Shown one piece after another: positions 15,101-22,805 of a DNA stretch of 64,000 nt (positions are counted from its first letter, which is position 1; every line of letters begins with the position of its first letter). The DNA comes from Sabellastarte sp. h YS-2021 (taxonomy: Eukaryota > Annelida > Polychaeta > Sabellida > Sabellidae): the NCBI GenBank assembly GCA_964017235.1, contig OZ024931.1:108456221-108520220 (forward strand). The letters run 5' to 3'. Under the pieces are notes generated by a model. The model had not been told where the DNA came from. It searched no databases and saw only the letters and a list, made by a program, of their open reading frames with translations. The translations under genes were made by a program, and so were the position numbers.

Positions 15101-17213
15101 TGGATGAATAAAGGTGAATCTCCTCTGGGGGTTCCACATGGTTAAGTCATCAGCTAGACATTGTGCTGCAGACCAAATGGGTTGAGCCACCGTCATCAAA
15201 GTGCTAGCCTTATGTTTTTTATTATTATTTTTGGGGGGGTGGGTGGGGGTGGGGGTGGGGTGGGGGGGTGGGGGGGGGGGTTAACGTCACTTTTAGCACT
15301 GAATAGGTTATTGTATTGTTGTATTTGTATCTATGCTCAATACTACAGGGTTCAAAGAGCTATATCACCCATCCAACTGCACAAGTACAGTCCAACTCTC
15401 AAATTACTGACATTTTCCTAATTGAAAGACATAGGCTCAAGGATGACCATTTATCATTGACCTTGATGTACTTTAATCTGCCACTGATGATAAGACCCAA
15501 TGACAGAGGACTGGCATTTTAAGTGGTCATCCAAGCCACTATGTATCTGCCTGCACCTGGGAGTGAACCCACTTCCTCTGCGTTCCTAGGCGAGTGTGTT
15601 ACCCACTAGGCCACAGTGGCAGATAATATCCGGTCATATTACGGCATGTAGTTTCATGGGCAGAGGAAACCAGTGCATAAAGGTGATCAAGGTTCTGTAC
15701 AGTAAACTGCTGACCATGAGAAAGCAACTACCAACTTTCCAATATAGGCTCCGAGGTTTAGGGGGCCTCAGAGGTGGGATATGAAAGTGTTACCACCGTG
15801 TCACCATAGGCCTGTACTATGGATGGCTTGTTCAGTTGAGACTAAGTCACACTGGAAAACAAATGTGACCTTTATCAATAAGGGAGGAGGGGGTGAACTT
15901 TGATTTTATCAAAAAACAAGCAAAATTTAGTTAGCTATTTTATGGACTATCCAACATTTAAAAATACAATAAATATGTATAAAAATTCTTACATTTTCTC
16001 AAATACTTTTTTCATCTTTTTGACAACTTACATCAGCTTGTTTATTACCCCAGCCAAGGAGGATAAAATATGTTTTGGAGTGCATTCATTTACTGGTTTG
16101 TCTGTTTATTTGTGTAAATGATTAAACAAAAATTAATGAACATGTCTTTATGATCTTTATATGGGTAAGACCTGACCAAATAAAGGATTATATTTTAGGA
16201 CAGATCCATATCATACTCTGGACACACACAAACAAAGAAGATATTGCGCCTGCAAAGCAGTAGATTTAGATTTAAACAAATCAAAATTTCTCAACAAACC
16301 CCCTGAATAAGCATTTGGGGGAGATAACAATATGGGGGATACTTGCTGCCTTGGCAGAGGTCTGTGCTCTACAAGTGCTGTTTAGTTTTTATTGAGTCCA
16401 TTCCTGTTGGTTGGCTTATTAGATTTCAATAACACTAGAACATATAACTTTTTCAGTATATCCTGAATTCAAAACTGTTTTTATTGGTGTCACATCAGTA
16501 AGAAAGTATGATATGCCATCTCATTCATATTCTCATGCCACTGTCTTCACTTCTTAATGAAGGCAATTAGAAGGCATTAACATCAAACATTGACTATATA
16601 CAAATATAAAATAAAACTGACTCTTAAAGCACACCCCATATCAATTATATTTGTTTCTATTTGAACTTGTGTTTCATTTATTACCGCTGCCAGGGAGGTT
16701 GTATAATTGGCAGCATGCCTTTGTGTGTTTGTTTGCACAATAACTTGCATAGTTATAGGTGGATGTTGATGAAATTTTCAGGAAATGCTGACAGTGGTAA
16801 AAGAAAGGGATAATGAGATTTTGGTAGTATTCCAGATCACTGTCTGGATACAGAAGTTTTTAAGGGATTTTTTATCATTGTTCTCCATAAGCAGTATTGG
16901 AGGTGTTTGGAGGAGGTACGCACTCTTTGAGAGTCCTTATTGACAGCTGGTTTACTTACCAGTACAGTGTTTTGCAACAATATTTCATAGCATGTGACCA
17001 TGCAAAATATTAGCACTGGTAAAAACAATGTTATAGTGAGTGCCAAATGCCCTAACCAATCATTGTAAATCATAGTGTTATGGATATTTGTTTGACAATC
17101 CAGTTACATTCTATTTGTAGGATATAGAAGAAGGTTGGTGCTATGCAATGTTCAATTTCTATTCAGAGGGAACAGCTTATTTTGATCACTTCAGGGTCAC
17201 AAGCTGTTTGTAG
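43..17213 (+). CDS. Gene A: secreted DUF4874-DUF4832 protein, 5' part outside window (exons 6-18)
   Basis: Thirteen exons join in one frame into 538 codons plus a stop: 43-172, 2224-2368, 4076-4179, 5116-5260, 6375-6528, 8788-8912, 9941-10055, 10875-11003, 11521-11635, 12143-12317, 13384-13474, 14984-15079 and 17121-17213. All introns are GT-AG. Exons 6-7 hold the end of DUF4874 (AGFIGIWGEW). Exons 8-13 hold DUF4832 (SSHNDCF, DVGTYLDF). Exons 15-18 look like a CBM/galactose-binding-like jelly roll (NPSFE, then a C-terminal YFDHFRVTSC strand). DUF4874 and DUF4832 are known to occur together and I recall them as TIM-barrel-like glycoside-hydrolase relatives; a role in binding or cutting glycans outside the cell is inference. 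Exons 1-5, including the signal peptide, lie left of the window by analogy with gene B. No frameshift or stop is seen, so this copy looks functional. Confidence 0.85.
173..2223 (+). other. Gene A intron 6
   Basis: A 2.05 kb intron. It holds an antisense CR1-like LINE 3' fragment (515-1066). The rest is AT-rich sequence with short poly-A runs and no coding or RNA signal that I recognise. Confidence 0.7.
515..1066 (-). mobile_element. CR1-like LINE, 3' fragment (degenerate)
   Basis: On the minus strand one frame reads AGNALVSSRLNDCSALFRS followed by LQCIQNSLARM, and another reads LHWFPIDYHSIFK. These are the thumb-region landmarks of CR1/L2-type reverse transcriptases. At the 3' end, AGTGCTTAATCTCT.GCA..TTATAAGGTGC (plus strand) matches the 3' terminus of the larger CR1-like copy at 19579. 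Several frameshifts and stops are present, so it is dead. It lies in intron 6 of gene A. Confidence 0.7.
2224..2368 (+). CDS. Gene A exon 7 (DUF4874 end / linker)
   Basis: The acceptor is ccctcag and the donor is AT|gtaagc. The exon enters in phase 1 and leaves in phase 2. It encodes EWYYTTYFGDPNFLDWSD and NWQDRHDVLNALLDSIPPN. It differs from gene B exon 7 at only two residues (Y/F and L/M), so the pair is young or under strong constraint. Confidence 0.88.
2369..4075 (+). other. Gene A intron 7
   Basis: A 1.7 kb intron. The stretch 2700-3060 still aligns with gene B 35785-36120 (ACCAAGGAAACATGTTTG and following), showing that introns were duplicated with the gene. Around 3320-3362 there is a decayed tRNA-like SINE head (TGGCACATTTGCC, then GGTTTGAATATTG). 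Nothing else is recognised. Confidence 0.6.
4076..4179 (+). CDS. Gene A exon 8 (start of DUF4832)
   Basis: The acceptor is tttggcag and the donor is ATCA|gtaagt. The exon enters in phase 2 and leaves in phase 1. It encodes TVAVRYPVIKYHLLDDEMPT followed by a charged stretch ending in KKYRI. It has the same length (104 bp) and phases as gene B exon 8. Confidence 0.85.
4735..4797 (-). repeat. tRNA-derived SINE head, minus strand
   Basis: Read on the minus strand, an A-box-like TGGCACAGTGGACTC is followed by a B-box GGGTTTGAATCC at tRNA-like spacing. No tRNA cloverleaf closes around it. Gene B intron 8 carries a more decayed version near 37840-37890, so the insertion predates the duplication. 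Confidence 0.5.
5116..5260 (+). CDS. Gene A exon 9 (DUF4832 core)
   Basis: The acceptor is ttgcttag and the donor is AGAG|gtctcg. The exon enters in phase 1 and leaves in phase 2. It encodes SSHNDCFVSSPNDVGTYLDF and NIGGETCR. The NDCF and D.GTY motifs are hallmarks of DUF4832 and include candidate active-site Asn and Asp residues (inference). Confidence 0.88.
5261..6374 (+). other. Gene A intron 9
   Basis: A 1.1 kb AT-rich intron with no recognised element. The end near 6258 (GTGAAAAGTTTCTT) aligns with gene B 38697, after which gene B carries about 1.4 kb of extra sequence. Confidence 0.6.
6375..6528 (+). CDS. Gene A exon 10 (DUF4832 core)
   Basis: The acceptor is tttttag and the donor is AGC|gtgagt. 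The exon enters in phase 2 and leaves in phase 0. It encodes HLCSNVLTEMRELHYSYLNQ, then DIWKEDGCYENFHREMGYRL. Residues just after YLNQ differ between the copies (AYNQ here, GFQA in gene B). Confidence 0.88.
6529..8787 (+). other. Gene A intron 10
   Basis: A 2.26 kb intron. It holds two direct copies of a 106 bp unit (7315-7612). The part from about 7660 to 8560 aligns with gene B 40590-41530, so that section is ancestral. No coding signal is seen. Confidence 0.6.
7315..7612 (+). repeat. Direct repeat pair, 106 bp units 190 bp apart
   Basis: Units at about 7315-7420 and 7505-7611 share 106 bp with only three visible mismatches. Each contains AAAGTGGCGCC, CCACCTTATATAAGC and ACAGGCGTAAGAATACC. 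The 84 bp between them is unique and contains CTCGTCTTGTATGCGAG. The layout resembles the remains of terminal repeats around a deleted interior, but no protein signal is left. Confidence 0.75.
8788..8912 (+). CDS. Gene A exon 11 (DUF4832 C-terminal part)
   Basis: The acceptor is tttggcag and the donor is AAAG|gtagta. The exon enters in phase 0 and leaves in phase 2. It encodes SLPDEVQSGDVFCFTVVIEN and KNKDVELIFRD, a strand-rich segment like the immunoglobulin-like tail of glycosidase families (inference). Confidence 0.85.
8913..9940 (+). other. Gene A intron 11
   Basis: A 1.0 kb intron with no transposon. Both ends align with the ends of the 13.4 kb intron 11 of gene B, so it approximates the pre-insertion state. 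Confidence 0.6.
9941..10055 (+). CDS. Gene A exon 12
   Basis: The acceptor is gtttttcag and the donor is GAG|gtatgg. The exon enters in phase 2 and leaves in phase 0. It encodes GTLFSAGIPGVDIRTWLPGE and a following strand ending LSIGPGTYE. It is near-identical to gene B exon 12. Confidence 0.88.
10875..11003 (+). CDS. Gene A exon 13
   Basis: The acceptor is attgtcag and the donor is CAG|gtttgg; both ends are phase 0. It encodes VLLAIKPDSGFETRQYSDYN and a tail ending LNKLLHTIQ. It is the last exon that I would place in DUF4832. Confidence 0.87.
11080..11265 (+). repeat. SINE-like insertion shared with gene B
   Basis: It contains a B-box-like GGGTTTGAATCC, preceded by a weak A-box and followed by a body with TCTCAGCC.AAAA. 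The same sequence sits at the same intron position in gene B (about 57740-57930), so it was present before the duplication. Confidence 0.45.
11521..11635 (+). CDS. Gene A exon 14 (Cys-rich linker)
   Basis: The acceptor is catatttcag and the donor is ACT|gtgagt. The exon enters in phase 0 and leaves in phase 1. It encodes IPTEQDCQFSSSMQCPNVIE and a tail YERRYCGWGH. Its cysteines suggest disulphides in a secreted linker. The orthologous exon in gene B is broken after the codons for CPN by a retroelement. Confidence 0.85.
12143..12317 (+). CDS. Gene A exon 15 (CBM-like jelly roll, first part)
   Basis: The acceptor is ccttacag and the donor is CCAGG|gtaatt. The exon enters in phase 1 and leaves in phase 2. 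It encodes NPSFEEIGYWESYGEGGFEY and ASHGVHSVKITNGGALQVF. The NPSFE...W opening and the later S.KITN strand are typical of CBM_4_9-like carbohydrate-binding jelly rolls; sugar binding is inference. Confidence 0.82.
12318..13383 (+). other. Gene A intron 15
   Basis: A 1.07 kb AT-rich intron with no recognised element or RNA signal. Confidence 0.55.
13384..13474 (+). CDS. Gene A exon 16 (CBM-like, middle)
   Basis: The acceptor is ttatccacag and the donor is AAG|gttaac. The exon enters in phase 2 and leaves in phase 0. It encodes TRGFTVEADSKNEGVTGESG and a strand ending IYCDVK, as expected for the central sheet of the jelly roll. Confidence 0.82.
13475..14983 (+). other. Gene A intron 16
   Basis: A 1.5 kb intron. 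It contains a diverged tandem duplication at 14325-14640 and otherwise AT-rich sequence without recognised features. Confidence 0.55.
14325..14640 (+). repeat. Tandem duplication, ~165 bp unit (two diverged copies)
   Basis: TTAACCCTTTCACTATTAAC at about 14350 recurs as TTAACCCTTTCACTGTTAAC at about 14517. Both are followed by TATAAAGTTAG and TATCAAC blocks in the same order. Confidence 0.6.
14984..15079 (+). CDS. Gene A exon 17 (CBM-like)
   Basis: The acceptor is acattatcag and the donor is CAG|gtagtg; both ends are phase 0. It encodes LVDGSWLYGETADFEVGNSE and a tail ending LLQVNAEQ. Trp and Tyr residues on one strand would suit a sugar-binding face (inference). Confidence 0.82.
15229..15282 (+). 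repeat. G-rich simple repeat (poly-G / GGGTG)
   Basis: A run of about 52 bases made almost only of G with single T interruptions. It contains many runs of three or more G and could form G-quadruplexes. It is a simple repeat, and the open frame through it is an artefact. Confidence 0.85.
15440..15620 (-). repeat. tRNA-derived SINE, minus strand
   Basis: Read on the minus strand, GTGGCCTAGTGGGTAACACA (A-box region) is followed by GTGGGTTCACTCCC (B-box). The body continues to about 15440. It directly abuts the SINE at 15622, so one inserted next to or into the other. Confidence 0.5.
15622..15812 (-). repeat. SINE family 1 copy, minus strand
   Basis: It shares CAGAGGAAACCAGT, AAGGTTCTGTACAGTAAACTG and GCAACTACCA.CTTTCC with copies at 37247, 38313 and 47496. 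The A-box end near 15800 is mutated (GTTACCACCGTGTCACC). Confidence 0.65.
16044..16396 (+). repeat. AT-rich non-autonomous element (CCAAGGAGG...TTGGCAGAGG type)
   Basis: It starts CCAGCCAAGGAGGATAAAAT with TTTGTCTGTTTATTTG and ends TGCCTTGGCAGAGGTCTGTG. These ends are near inverted repeats (CCAAGG / CCTTGG). I recognise the form as a repeat widespread in invertebrate genomes; its class (MITE or SINE-like) is uncertain. Confidence 0.55.
16684..17000 (+). repeat. Second copy of the same AT-rich element, 3' truncated
   Basis: It opens CGCTGCCAGGGAGGTTGTAT and continues TGTTTGTTTGCACAATAACT and GTGGATGTTGATGAAATTTT, the expected internal order of this family, but the CCTTGGCAGAGG end is missing. 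Confidence 0.45.
17121..17213 (+). CDS. Gene A exon 18 (last coding exon)
   Basis: The acceptor is ctatttgtag. The exon encodes DIEEGWCYAMFNFYSEGTAY followed by FDHFRVTSCL and a TAG stop at 17211. The FDxFRV end matches the last strand of CBM-like jelly rolls, so the protein ends with the domain. Confidence 0.85.
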   Translation, partial: DIEEGWCYAMFNFYSEGTAYFDHFRVTSCL

Positions 17214-17361
17214 ATGATCCTACTTGACGAAGGTCAAAATCATCCTACAAACACTATCAAGACAAATTTTCTCCAATGGATTAGTAATGATATCTGCTTA
17301 AAGAATGAAGATGAATTCTTGTCAATTTTACAACAGAATTAAAGCATATAACATAAAAACA

Positions 17362-17367
17362 AATAAA
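17362..17367 (+). terminator. Gene A polyadenylation signal AATAAA
   Basis: AATAAA lies 149 bases after the gene A stop codon. A further AATAAA-like cluster is at 17634-17647, but the first one is the simplest choice. No transcript evidence is available. Confidence 0.6.
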
Positions 17368-17662
17368 AGTTGTCAGACTTATCATGAATTTATGAATTTA
17401 AGAGGAAGGTACTGGGTGTATCTTTGTTATTCGATTTTATGACATAATTTATCACTAAGTAGCAGTTAAATTGTGCTCCATAGTGATTGTGTGGCTCATG
17501 TGAAAATATAACTAACAATGCTTTAATTATGCTACATTTATACATGACACATTTTCAAAATCACTATACAAATGACACCTTTCTGATCACCTATTTACAC
17601 TGCATTTTACATAAAGCCACTGTTTTTATAAGCAAATAAAATTAATAAAAGTAGAAAGAACA

Positions 17663-17745
17663 AGGGAGCCGATTTGACTATGATACTTTTTTCTGGGGGC
17701 TGATGTGGTAAAGGGCAGAATTGACAATGATTCTTTGCTTCTCAG
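17663..17745 (+). repeat. Fragment of the GGGGGCCGATTTG TIR element
   Basis: GGGAGCCGATTTGACTATGA and GGGGGCTGATGTGGTAAAGGG followed by CAATGATTCTTT match, with substitutions, the right end of the larger element at 22806-23945. Confidence 0.6.
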
Positions 17746-17869
17746 GTCCAGGAACAGATAAGACCATTGGGCCACCTAAAAATTGACACATAAATATCAT
17801 TATAAACTTGCCTGTTTATTGTTGTTTTCATTATTTGAAATGTAGTTATAGTTCCAATTCTAACTTTAT

Positions 17870-18160
17870 TCTAGACTTTTATAGCACTTAATCTCCTCTT
17901 ACTAAGGGGATTCTAGGGTGCAACATCACCAAAACAGTCAGCCCATATCAGTATCCAAGGAAGACAAAGGGATCAAGCACCACTGAGAACAACTAGGAGG
18001 ATATAAGCCTAAGGTAGGTATGCCTTGGTGTAGAGGTAGTATTTAAGCTTCTTTCTATTAGAGGGAATAGACGGGGATACATGAGGAGGAGCATCAAGAA
18101 GAGAAGCTATAACCAAACTGCTCGACAGACTTTTGATTAGATTGAAGGTTTGGTACAATA
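17870..18160 (-). mobile_element. CR1-like LINE 3' fragment
   Basis: Plus-strand ACTTTTATAGCACTTAATCTCC at the start and TTTAAGCTTCTTTCT inside match the 3' UTR and C-terminal codons of the larger CR1-like copy (19598 and 19759) at the same spacing. Only about 290 bp remain. Confidence 0.65.
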
Positions 18161-19314
18161 AACAAATTAACAACACCCACACTGCGCCTGGTACTTAACT
18201 CTAATTTTATGTTTCAAGAAAATTCAGCTTTAAACATTTACAATAATTATTTCTAAATTGATAAAATCAGTGATTTCATGGGATTTTATGCATGTTATTT
18301 AGTTTTACTTTAGGCACAATGGTCAGTCACAAAATGTGGTTGTATGTGCAGGGAAGAAGTATTTGAACATCCATTAATCATATTTCCTTCTTTGTGGGAA
18401 TGCTAGGAAGCATTGGTAAACTGGTCCCCTGAAGCGCAGGATTGATACCAACAACCTAAGAAGCAGGTTACATATTAGAAGCTACTCCATAATGTACGAC
18501 ACCGGTATCCTACAAGTGAAATTCCAATATCCTTTATACTGTCAGTACATATACCAACTGACGAGCTGTGGCACAACTTTACAAATCATTATGAGACTTG
18601 ATAATTACATATTAGCTGTTAAAGAACTCCTTAGAGGGAATGCAATCTTGACTCCAATGATGCTTGGCCTAAATCCATTGCAGACATTAGGGCAGCCAAT
18701 GCCTAATTTAGTGTTACTTTTGTCCTCAATTAATGTGGCACTTTGCCATCTTTGAAGATGGGACTTTAACCCTCCTAACAGATAACATGATCAGAAAACA
18801 TCTTTAATAGATTTTATGCCTCCTCGACTTGCACCATTGTGTGGGTACACATTTCATACATTCAGGAGATATGAGCATGGGTAGCAACTGAAGTTACTAA
18901 AAAGCAGTGAATATTACTCCAGATTAATCTTTCCAGCTTGTGCATCTTGACTTGTTGATGAATTACATTTTTAATTTGTTAAAGTCACTTGCAGGCAATG
19001 AGACTTCTCTTTTTGGTTGTAATGGCTTATCGATCATAATATAATAAGAGTTAAATTGCCAAATCATATTTTCTTTCCTTTTTGACAGTTCAGTCTTATC
19101 AGGAACCCAGCTTTAAACTTGGCCATTTCTTATCGTGACTCATGTACATTTAACAGCAGCATTAGTTTTACACAGATATTATAGAATACCATGTGTTCTT
19201 TGCCAAGTTGATTTTGTGTTATTTTAAGTATGAATCATCATCTGCCATCTTGTGTTTGCCACTTAATAGATTTTTTTCTTTCCGTGTGTACATTATGTTA
19301 ATTGTAACATTAAC

Positions 19315-19378
19315 ATGGACTTGAAAGGAAAACATTTAATTATATTTATCTTGGTTGGATATATATTGACTGAAACAG
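19315..19378 (+). CDS. Gene B exon 1 (signal peptide)
   Basis: The ATG opens a 21-codon exon whose product has a basic start (MDLKGKH) and a hydrophobic core (LIIFILVGYIL), a good signal peptide. The donor ACAG|gtaatc is strong and leaves phase 1. No upstream in-frame coding was seen, so this start is preferred. Confidence 0.7.
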
Positions 19379-19727
19379 GTAATCTTAATAGAAACTAAAC
19401 ATTTTAAATATGTTTTGAAAGTTTCAATTTTGTTAATGAGGTAATGAATCAGAGTTGACTTATTTGGGTTTAACGCAGCCTCTAAATCATGGATTACTCA
19501 AAACCATGACTGGTTGGGGATAGACAGAGCATTTAAGTTGAACAAGATTTCTGCCCTGTAAACCTCGAGGCATCAGCCAGTAATCTAATCTAATGTGGAC
19601 TTTTATAGCGCTTAATCTCCATCACTGATGGGCTCTAAGGCGCATCTAAACATAAAGCAAGGCAGTTAGAGTTAATCAAGGGACATAGCCAGGTCGTACC
19701 AAGGAGATACAGATGTGACGGGGGAGG

Positions 19728-20981
19728 CTATGGTGGGTAGGCTTTTGCAAACAGGTATGTTTTAAGCTTCTTTCTGAAGGAGGCAACTGATGTTGCACCG
19801 CGAACATCTTGAGGGAGGTCATTCCAGATCTTAGGAGCATTAAAGGCAAAACTATGGCCGAAATGTTTGGCTGACTTGAAGACTGATGAATGGAAAGGAG
19901 GAACTGTAAGGTATTGATGATCTGGGTGACTATGCCTAGTACTATAGGGACAACTACTAAAAGACAAGAACGGTTCGAAATAAGAAGGATAACCACTATG
20001 CAAAAATTTATACAACACCACTTAGTAAAATTATTCGCCTCCACTCGCATATTAAATTTCATTTTTAGGCGGTTGATACTCAGTTATACATCCATCTCTC
20101 CCACAAGAGTTGCAGTTTTGAAAATGCAACGGTACCTAACAGGCAACCAGTGGAGTTTCTGTAGAATGGGTGTAACATGAGCAAACTTTCCATGATTTGT
20201 AACAATACGAGCAAGGGTGTTCTGAATACTTTGCAATTTGTACTGATTGAAACCGGACAAACCTCTGAACAGAGAGTTACAATAGTCCAGACTACTACTA
20301 ACCAAGGCATTTGCAGCAAGGACTGCCACTTCAGGAGTGAGATACTGTCTAATTCTACGGAGGTCACGCATCTGAAGGAAGCACGCTTTGCAAAGTCCTC
20401 TTGATATGCTCAGAGAATGAAAAATCTGCATCAAACCACACACCTAGATTTCTAACAGAATCAACCAGATGAAGAAGGCTACCAAGAATGCTAACAGGAA
20501 AGTGAGCCAAAGTGAGAGGAAATCTTCTGGCATTGAGCCTTGGAACCAAAGACAATAAACTCAGTTTTTTCAGGGTTGAGCTTCAATTTACTGAGAGACA
20601 TCCACTCTTGGCCATCATGAAGGCAGGCATTTAGCTTGGCGAGAGCCGAAGAAGCATTCTTGTGGGAGAGATGGATGTATAACTGAGTATCATCCGCATA
20701 AAAATGGAATTTAATATGCGGGTGGAGGCGAATAATTTTACTAAGTGGTGTTGTATAGAGTGAAAACAGTAACGGACCCAGAACAGAACCTTGTGGAACT
20801 CCATAGATGAGATTGCTTAATTCAGATAGTGTGGAGCCTATCTTAATGGCCTGGCAACGATTTCTTAAGTAGGAAGCAAACCACCTTAGAACTGTTCCAC
20901 CAAGACCAAACCAGGATTTAAGGTAACCAAGGAGAATATTATGGTCTATAGTGTCAAATGCGGCTGATAAGTCAAGAAGTA
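19728..20981 (-). pseudogene. CR1-like ORF2 3' part: RT palm, thumb and C-terminus
   Basis: In shifting frames it reads DLSAAFDTIDHNILL, GVPQGSVLGPLLFS, FYADDTQLYIHLSHKN, LNPEKTEF, NLGVWFDADFSFSEHIK, NALVSSSLDYCNSLFRGL and LHWLPVRYRCIFKTATLV. A foreign inverted block follows, then YKFLHSGYPSYFEPFL and the usual end KLKTYLFAKAYPP. All RT motifs are recognisable, but the frame is broken at least twice. Confidence 0.85.
20008..20108 (+). repeat. Inverted copy of the LINE's own catalytic segment
   Basis: This block is the reverse complement of 20658-20757 with a few substitutions (for example CATTTTTAGGCGGTTGATAC against the complement of GTATCATCCGCATAAAAATG). It splits the LINE reading between TATLV and YKFLHSG. 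Both junctions share short identity with the source flanks (TCTTGT on one side, GTATA on the other). Confidence 0.85.
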
Positions 20982-22307
20982 CTAGAGCTGTGGGTTCACC
21001 GCCTGCCAGGGAGAGATGAACCTCGTTTTTATAGACAATAAAGCAGTTTCCGTGGAATATCCTGGTTTATATGCTGACTGATGAGGATTGTCCAGTTTGT
21101 TGTTATTAATGTGTGATGTTAGCTGCCTAGCAACGACTCGCTCAACCAACTTTGACAGGAAACAAAGACCAGACCCTGGGCGATAATTCTTAAGGTTGTC
21201 TCTGGGAAGGGAAGCCTTTTTTATGAGGGGGGTGACAACCGTCTTTTTGAAAGAATTTGGGAAAGATCCTTCAATGAGACAATGATTTACCAACTGGGTA
21301 ATAGAAGAGAGGAGGATATCAAGACAATCCTTAAGGAAGAATGTTGGTATAGGGTCTAGTGAGCAAGATTTAGTGGGGGATTCACTAATACACTTATAGA
21401 CCTTATCTTCAGTGACAGGCATAAAGGCATTAAAAGCAGGAGGCAACGAATCCGGTGCATCATTGAAAGAGCCAGAAGTAGAGAAGGTGTCCCTGATTTT
21501 GCTTATTTTATTGGAGAAAAAAGAAGCAAACATGTCCGCGAGGCTTTTATCTGAGCTATGAGCAGGCAGGACAGTCTCAGAAGTGCGATGCAAGACCTTC
21601 CTCAATGACTGCCATAGCTTCTTGGGGTCACGACTATTTGCAGTTATGAGATTTGTATAGTATGAACCCTTGTCTTTATTGGCCAGTCGATTACACCAGG
21701 CAATTTGCCTGCGGAGTCTTGATCTATTCAACTCTGACTTATATTTTTGCCACCTTCATTCAAATTGCCACCTAAGAGATCGAGCCATGCGATACGAATC
21801 AGACAACCACTCATCAGACTGCTGTTTAGCCTTGCATGAAATGATAGGAGCATGCTTGTCAAGTACCTGTGTAACACCAATTATGTACTGATCATAAAGT
21901 TCTGCAGCAGTACCTTCAGGGGACCGTACAAACGGTATATTATTAAGGTCATTTCTGAACTGGTCGATATCAATCCTGTGGTACCGACGATAAGAGACCC
22001 ATTTGTCGATGCTGGTAGATGGGTGGGAGAAATCCAGTTGGCATCTTATGGCAGCATGGTCAGAAATGAAATCTCCAACACTGACATTGTGAACAAAATC
22101 TGAGTCGCAGGGAGATATCAGAACATCCAGAGTGTGACCCAGTAAATGAGTTGGGCCACAGACACTTTGAACCAAACCACAACACTGTAGGATGTTGTTA
22201 AACCTGGACCTATCACCACACTCAACATCCAGATGGACATTTATATCGCCACAAAGGATGAAACGGGAGCCAGTCACCATCCCTATGTAAGGAATAATAT
22301 TGTTCAA
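20982..22307 (-). pseudogene. CR1-like ORF2 5' part: endonuclease and RT fingers
   Basis: Two open stretches in the same frame (22307-21756 and 21731-20982) are separated by a single TGA codon, so they are one coding region with a nonsense mutation. The first has GDINVHLD, LDVLISPCDSD and SDHAAI, the C-terminal motifs of APE-type endonucleases. The second has the linker and RT fingers (SCSLDPIPTFFLKDCLDIL, FKKTVVTPLIKK, NPHQSAYKPGYSTETALLSI). The frame is lost near 21028, after ALLSIK. Confidence 0.85.
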
Positions 22308-22743
22308 AGTTGCTAGGGAAGCCTACTTTTTAAGAAACTGTATTGAAATGTCAAACACATTTAACTGTAGCATCATATGGTCATTTATGATGAAATATTT
22401 CAAAACAGTTTACAACTTGAGAATTTAATACAAAAAATATGCTGTTCCCTGCTATAACATAGCACAGCAGGAAATTCTAATTTGTGCTTGGTTTTTGAGT
22501 TGTTTTTTTGACTGAAATATGCAAACAAAAATTCCCAAAAGAAATTCATGTATATCTGCCACCACCAAACTTTTTCTCGCTACATGATATGGTACACTCC
22601 CGGAAATGTGTGAGTGTTGTCGATGACAACAAATTATTGACTAGTTTTCCACATTGTGTCTCGTGCCAAGTTTTAATATGTCCTGAATTATGGCAGGAAC
22701 AGTGTCAGCCATGTTAATATTGGTTTTCTTTTGTTATTTTTAG

Positions 22744-22786
22744 CTGGGCAGTGCCAGTCATGTGTCAGTTACCAAAACAAAGACAG
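22744..22786 (+). CDS. Gene B exon 2
   Basis: The acceptor is ttatttttag and the donor is ACAG|gtatat. The exon enters in phase 1 and leaves in phase 2. It encodes GQCQSCVSYQNKD, a short Cys-containing segment just after the signal peptide. Support is the fit of splice sites and phase; there is no gene A equivalent in the window for comparison. Confidence 0.6.
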
Positions 22787-22805
22787 GTATATTGTTTTCA
22801 GATGG

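Larger units (their letters stand above)
15080..17120 (+). other. Gene A intron 17
   Basis: A 2.04 kb intron packed with small repeats: a poly-G tract, two tRNA-headed SINE pieces and two copies of an AT-rich non-autonomous element. Each is listed separately. No coding signal is seen. Confidence 0.6.
17368..19314 (+). other. Intergenic region between genes A and B
   Basis: Only about 2.1 kb separates the gene A stop from the gene B ATG. The region holds a fragment of the GGGGGCCGATTTG element (17663-17745), a CR1-like 3' fragment (17870-18160) and about 1.1 kb with no recognised feature that must contain the gene B promoter. No clear TATA box was seen near 19315. Confidence 0.6.
19579..22315 (-). 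mobile_element. CR1-like non-LTR retrotransposon, 5' truncated, with internal inversion copy
   Basis: Read on the minus strand, it holds the C-terminal half of an endonuclease (CGDINVHLD, SDHAAIRC), then a reverse transcriptase (LVLLDLSAAFDTIDHN, YGVPQGSVLGP, HFYADDTQLYIH) and a C-terminal tail (FNAPKIWNDLP, FRKKLKTYLF). The 3' end is AGTCCACATTAGATTAGATTA, a short ATTAG-type microsatellite usual for CR1. Damage: an in-frame TGA at about 21757, a one-base loss in a poly-A run near 21028, a frameshift near 20400, and a ~100 bp inverted copy of the YADD region at 20008-20108. It is dead but not old. It lies antisense in gene B intron 1. Confidence 0.9.
19379..22743 (+). other. Gene B intron 1
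   Basis: A 3.4 kb intron, most of which is the antisense CR1-like LINE at 19579-22315. The remaining ~600 bp are AT-rich and unremarkable. Confidence 0.65.

Noticed and set aside
15161-15421. 86-codon frame on the + strand
   Set aside because: It runs through a poly-G simple repeat, giving a glycine string; no domain or splice context supports coding.
19676-20062. 128-codon minus-strand frame
   Set aside because: Out-of-frame shadow of the CR1-like C-terminus and of the inverted block; the adjacent frame gives the real LINE tail.
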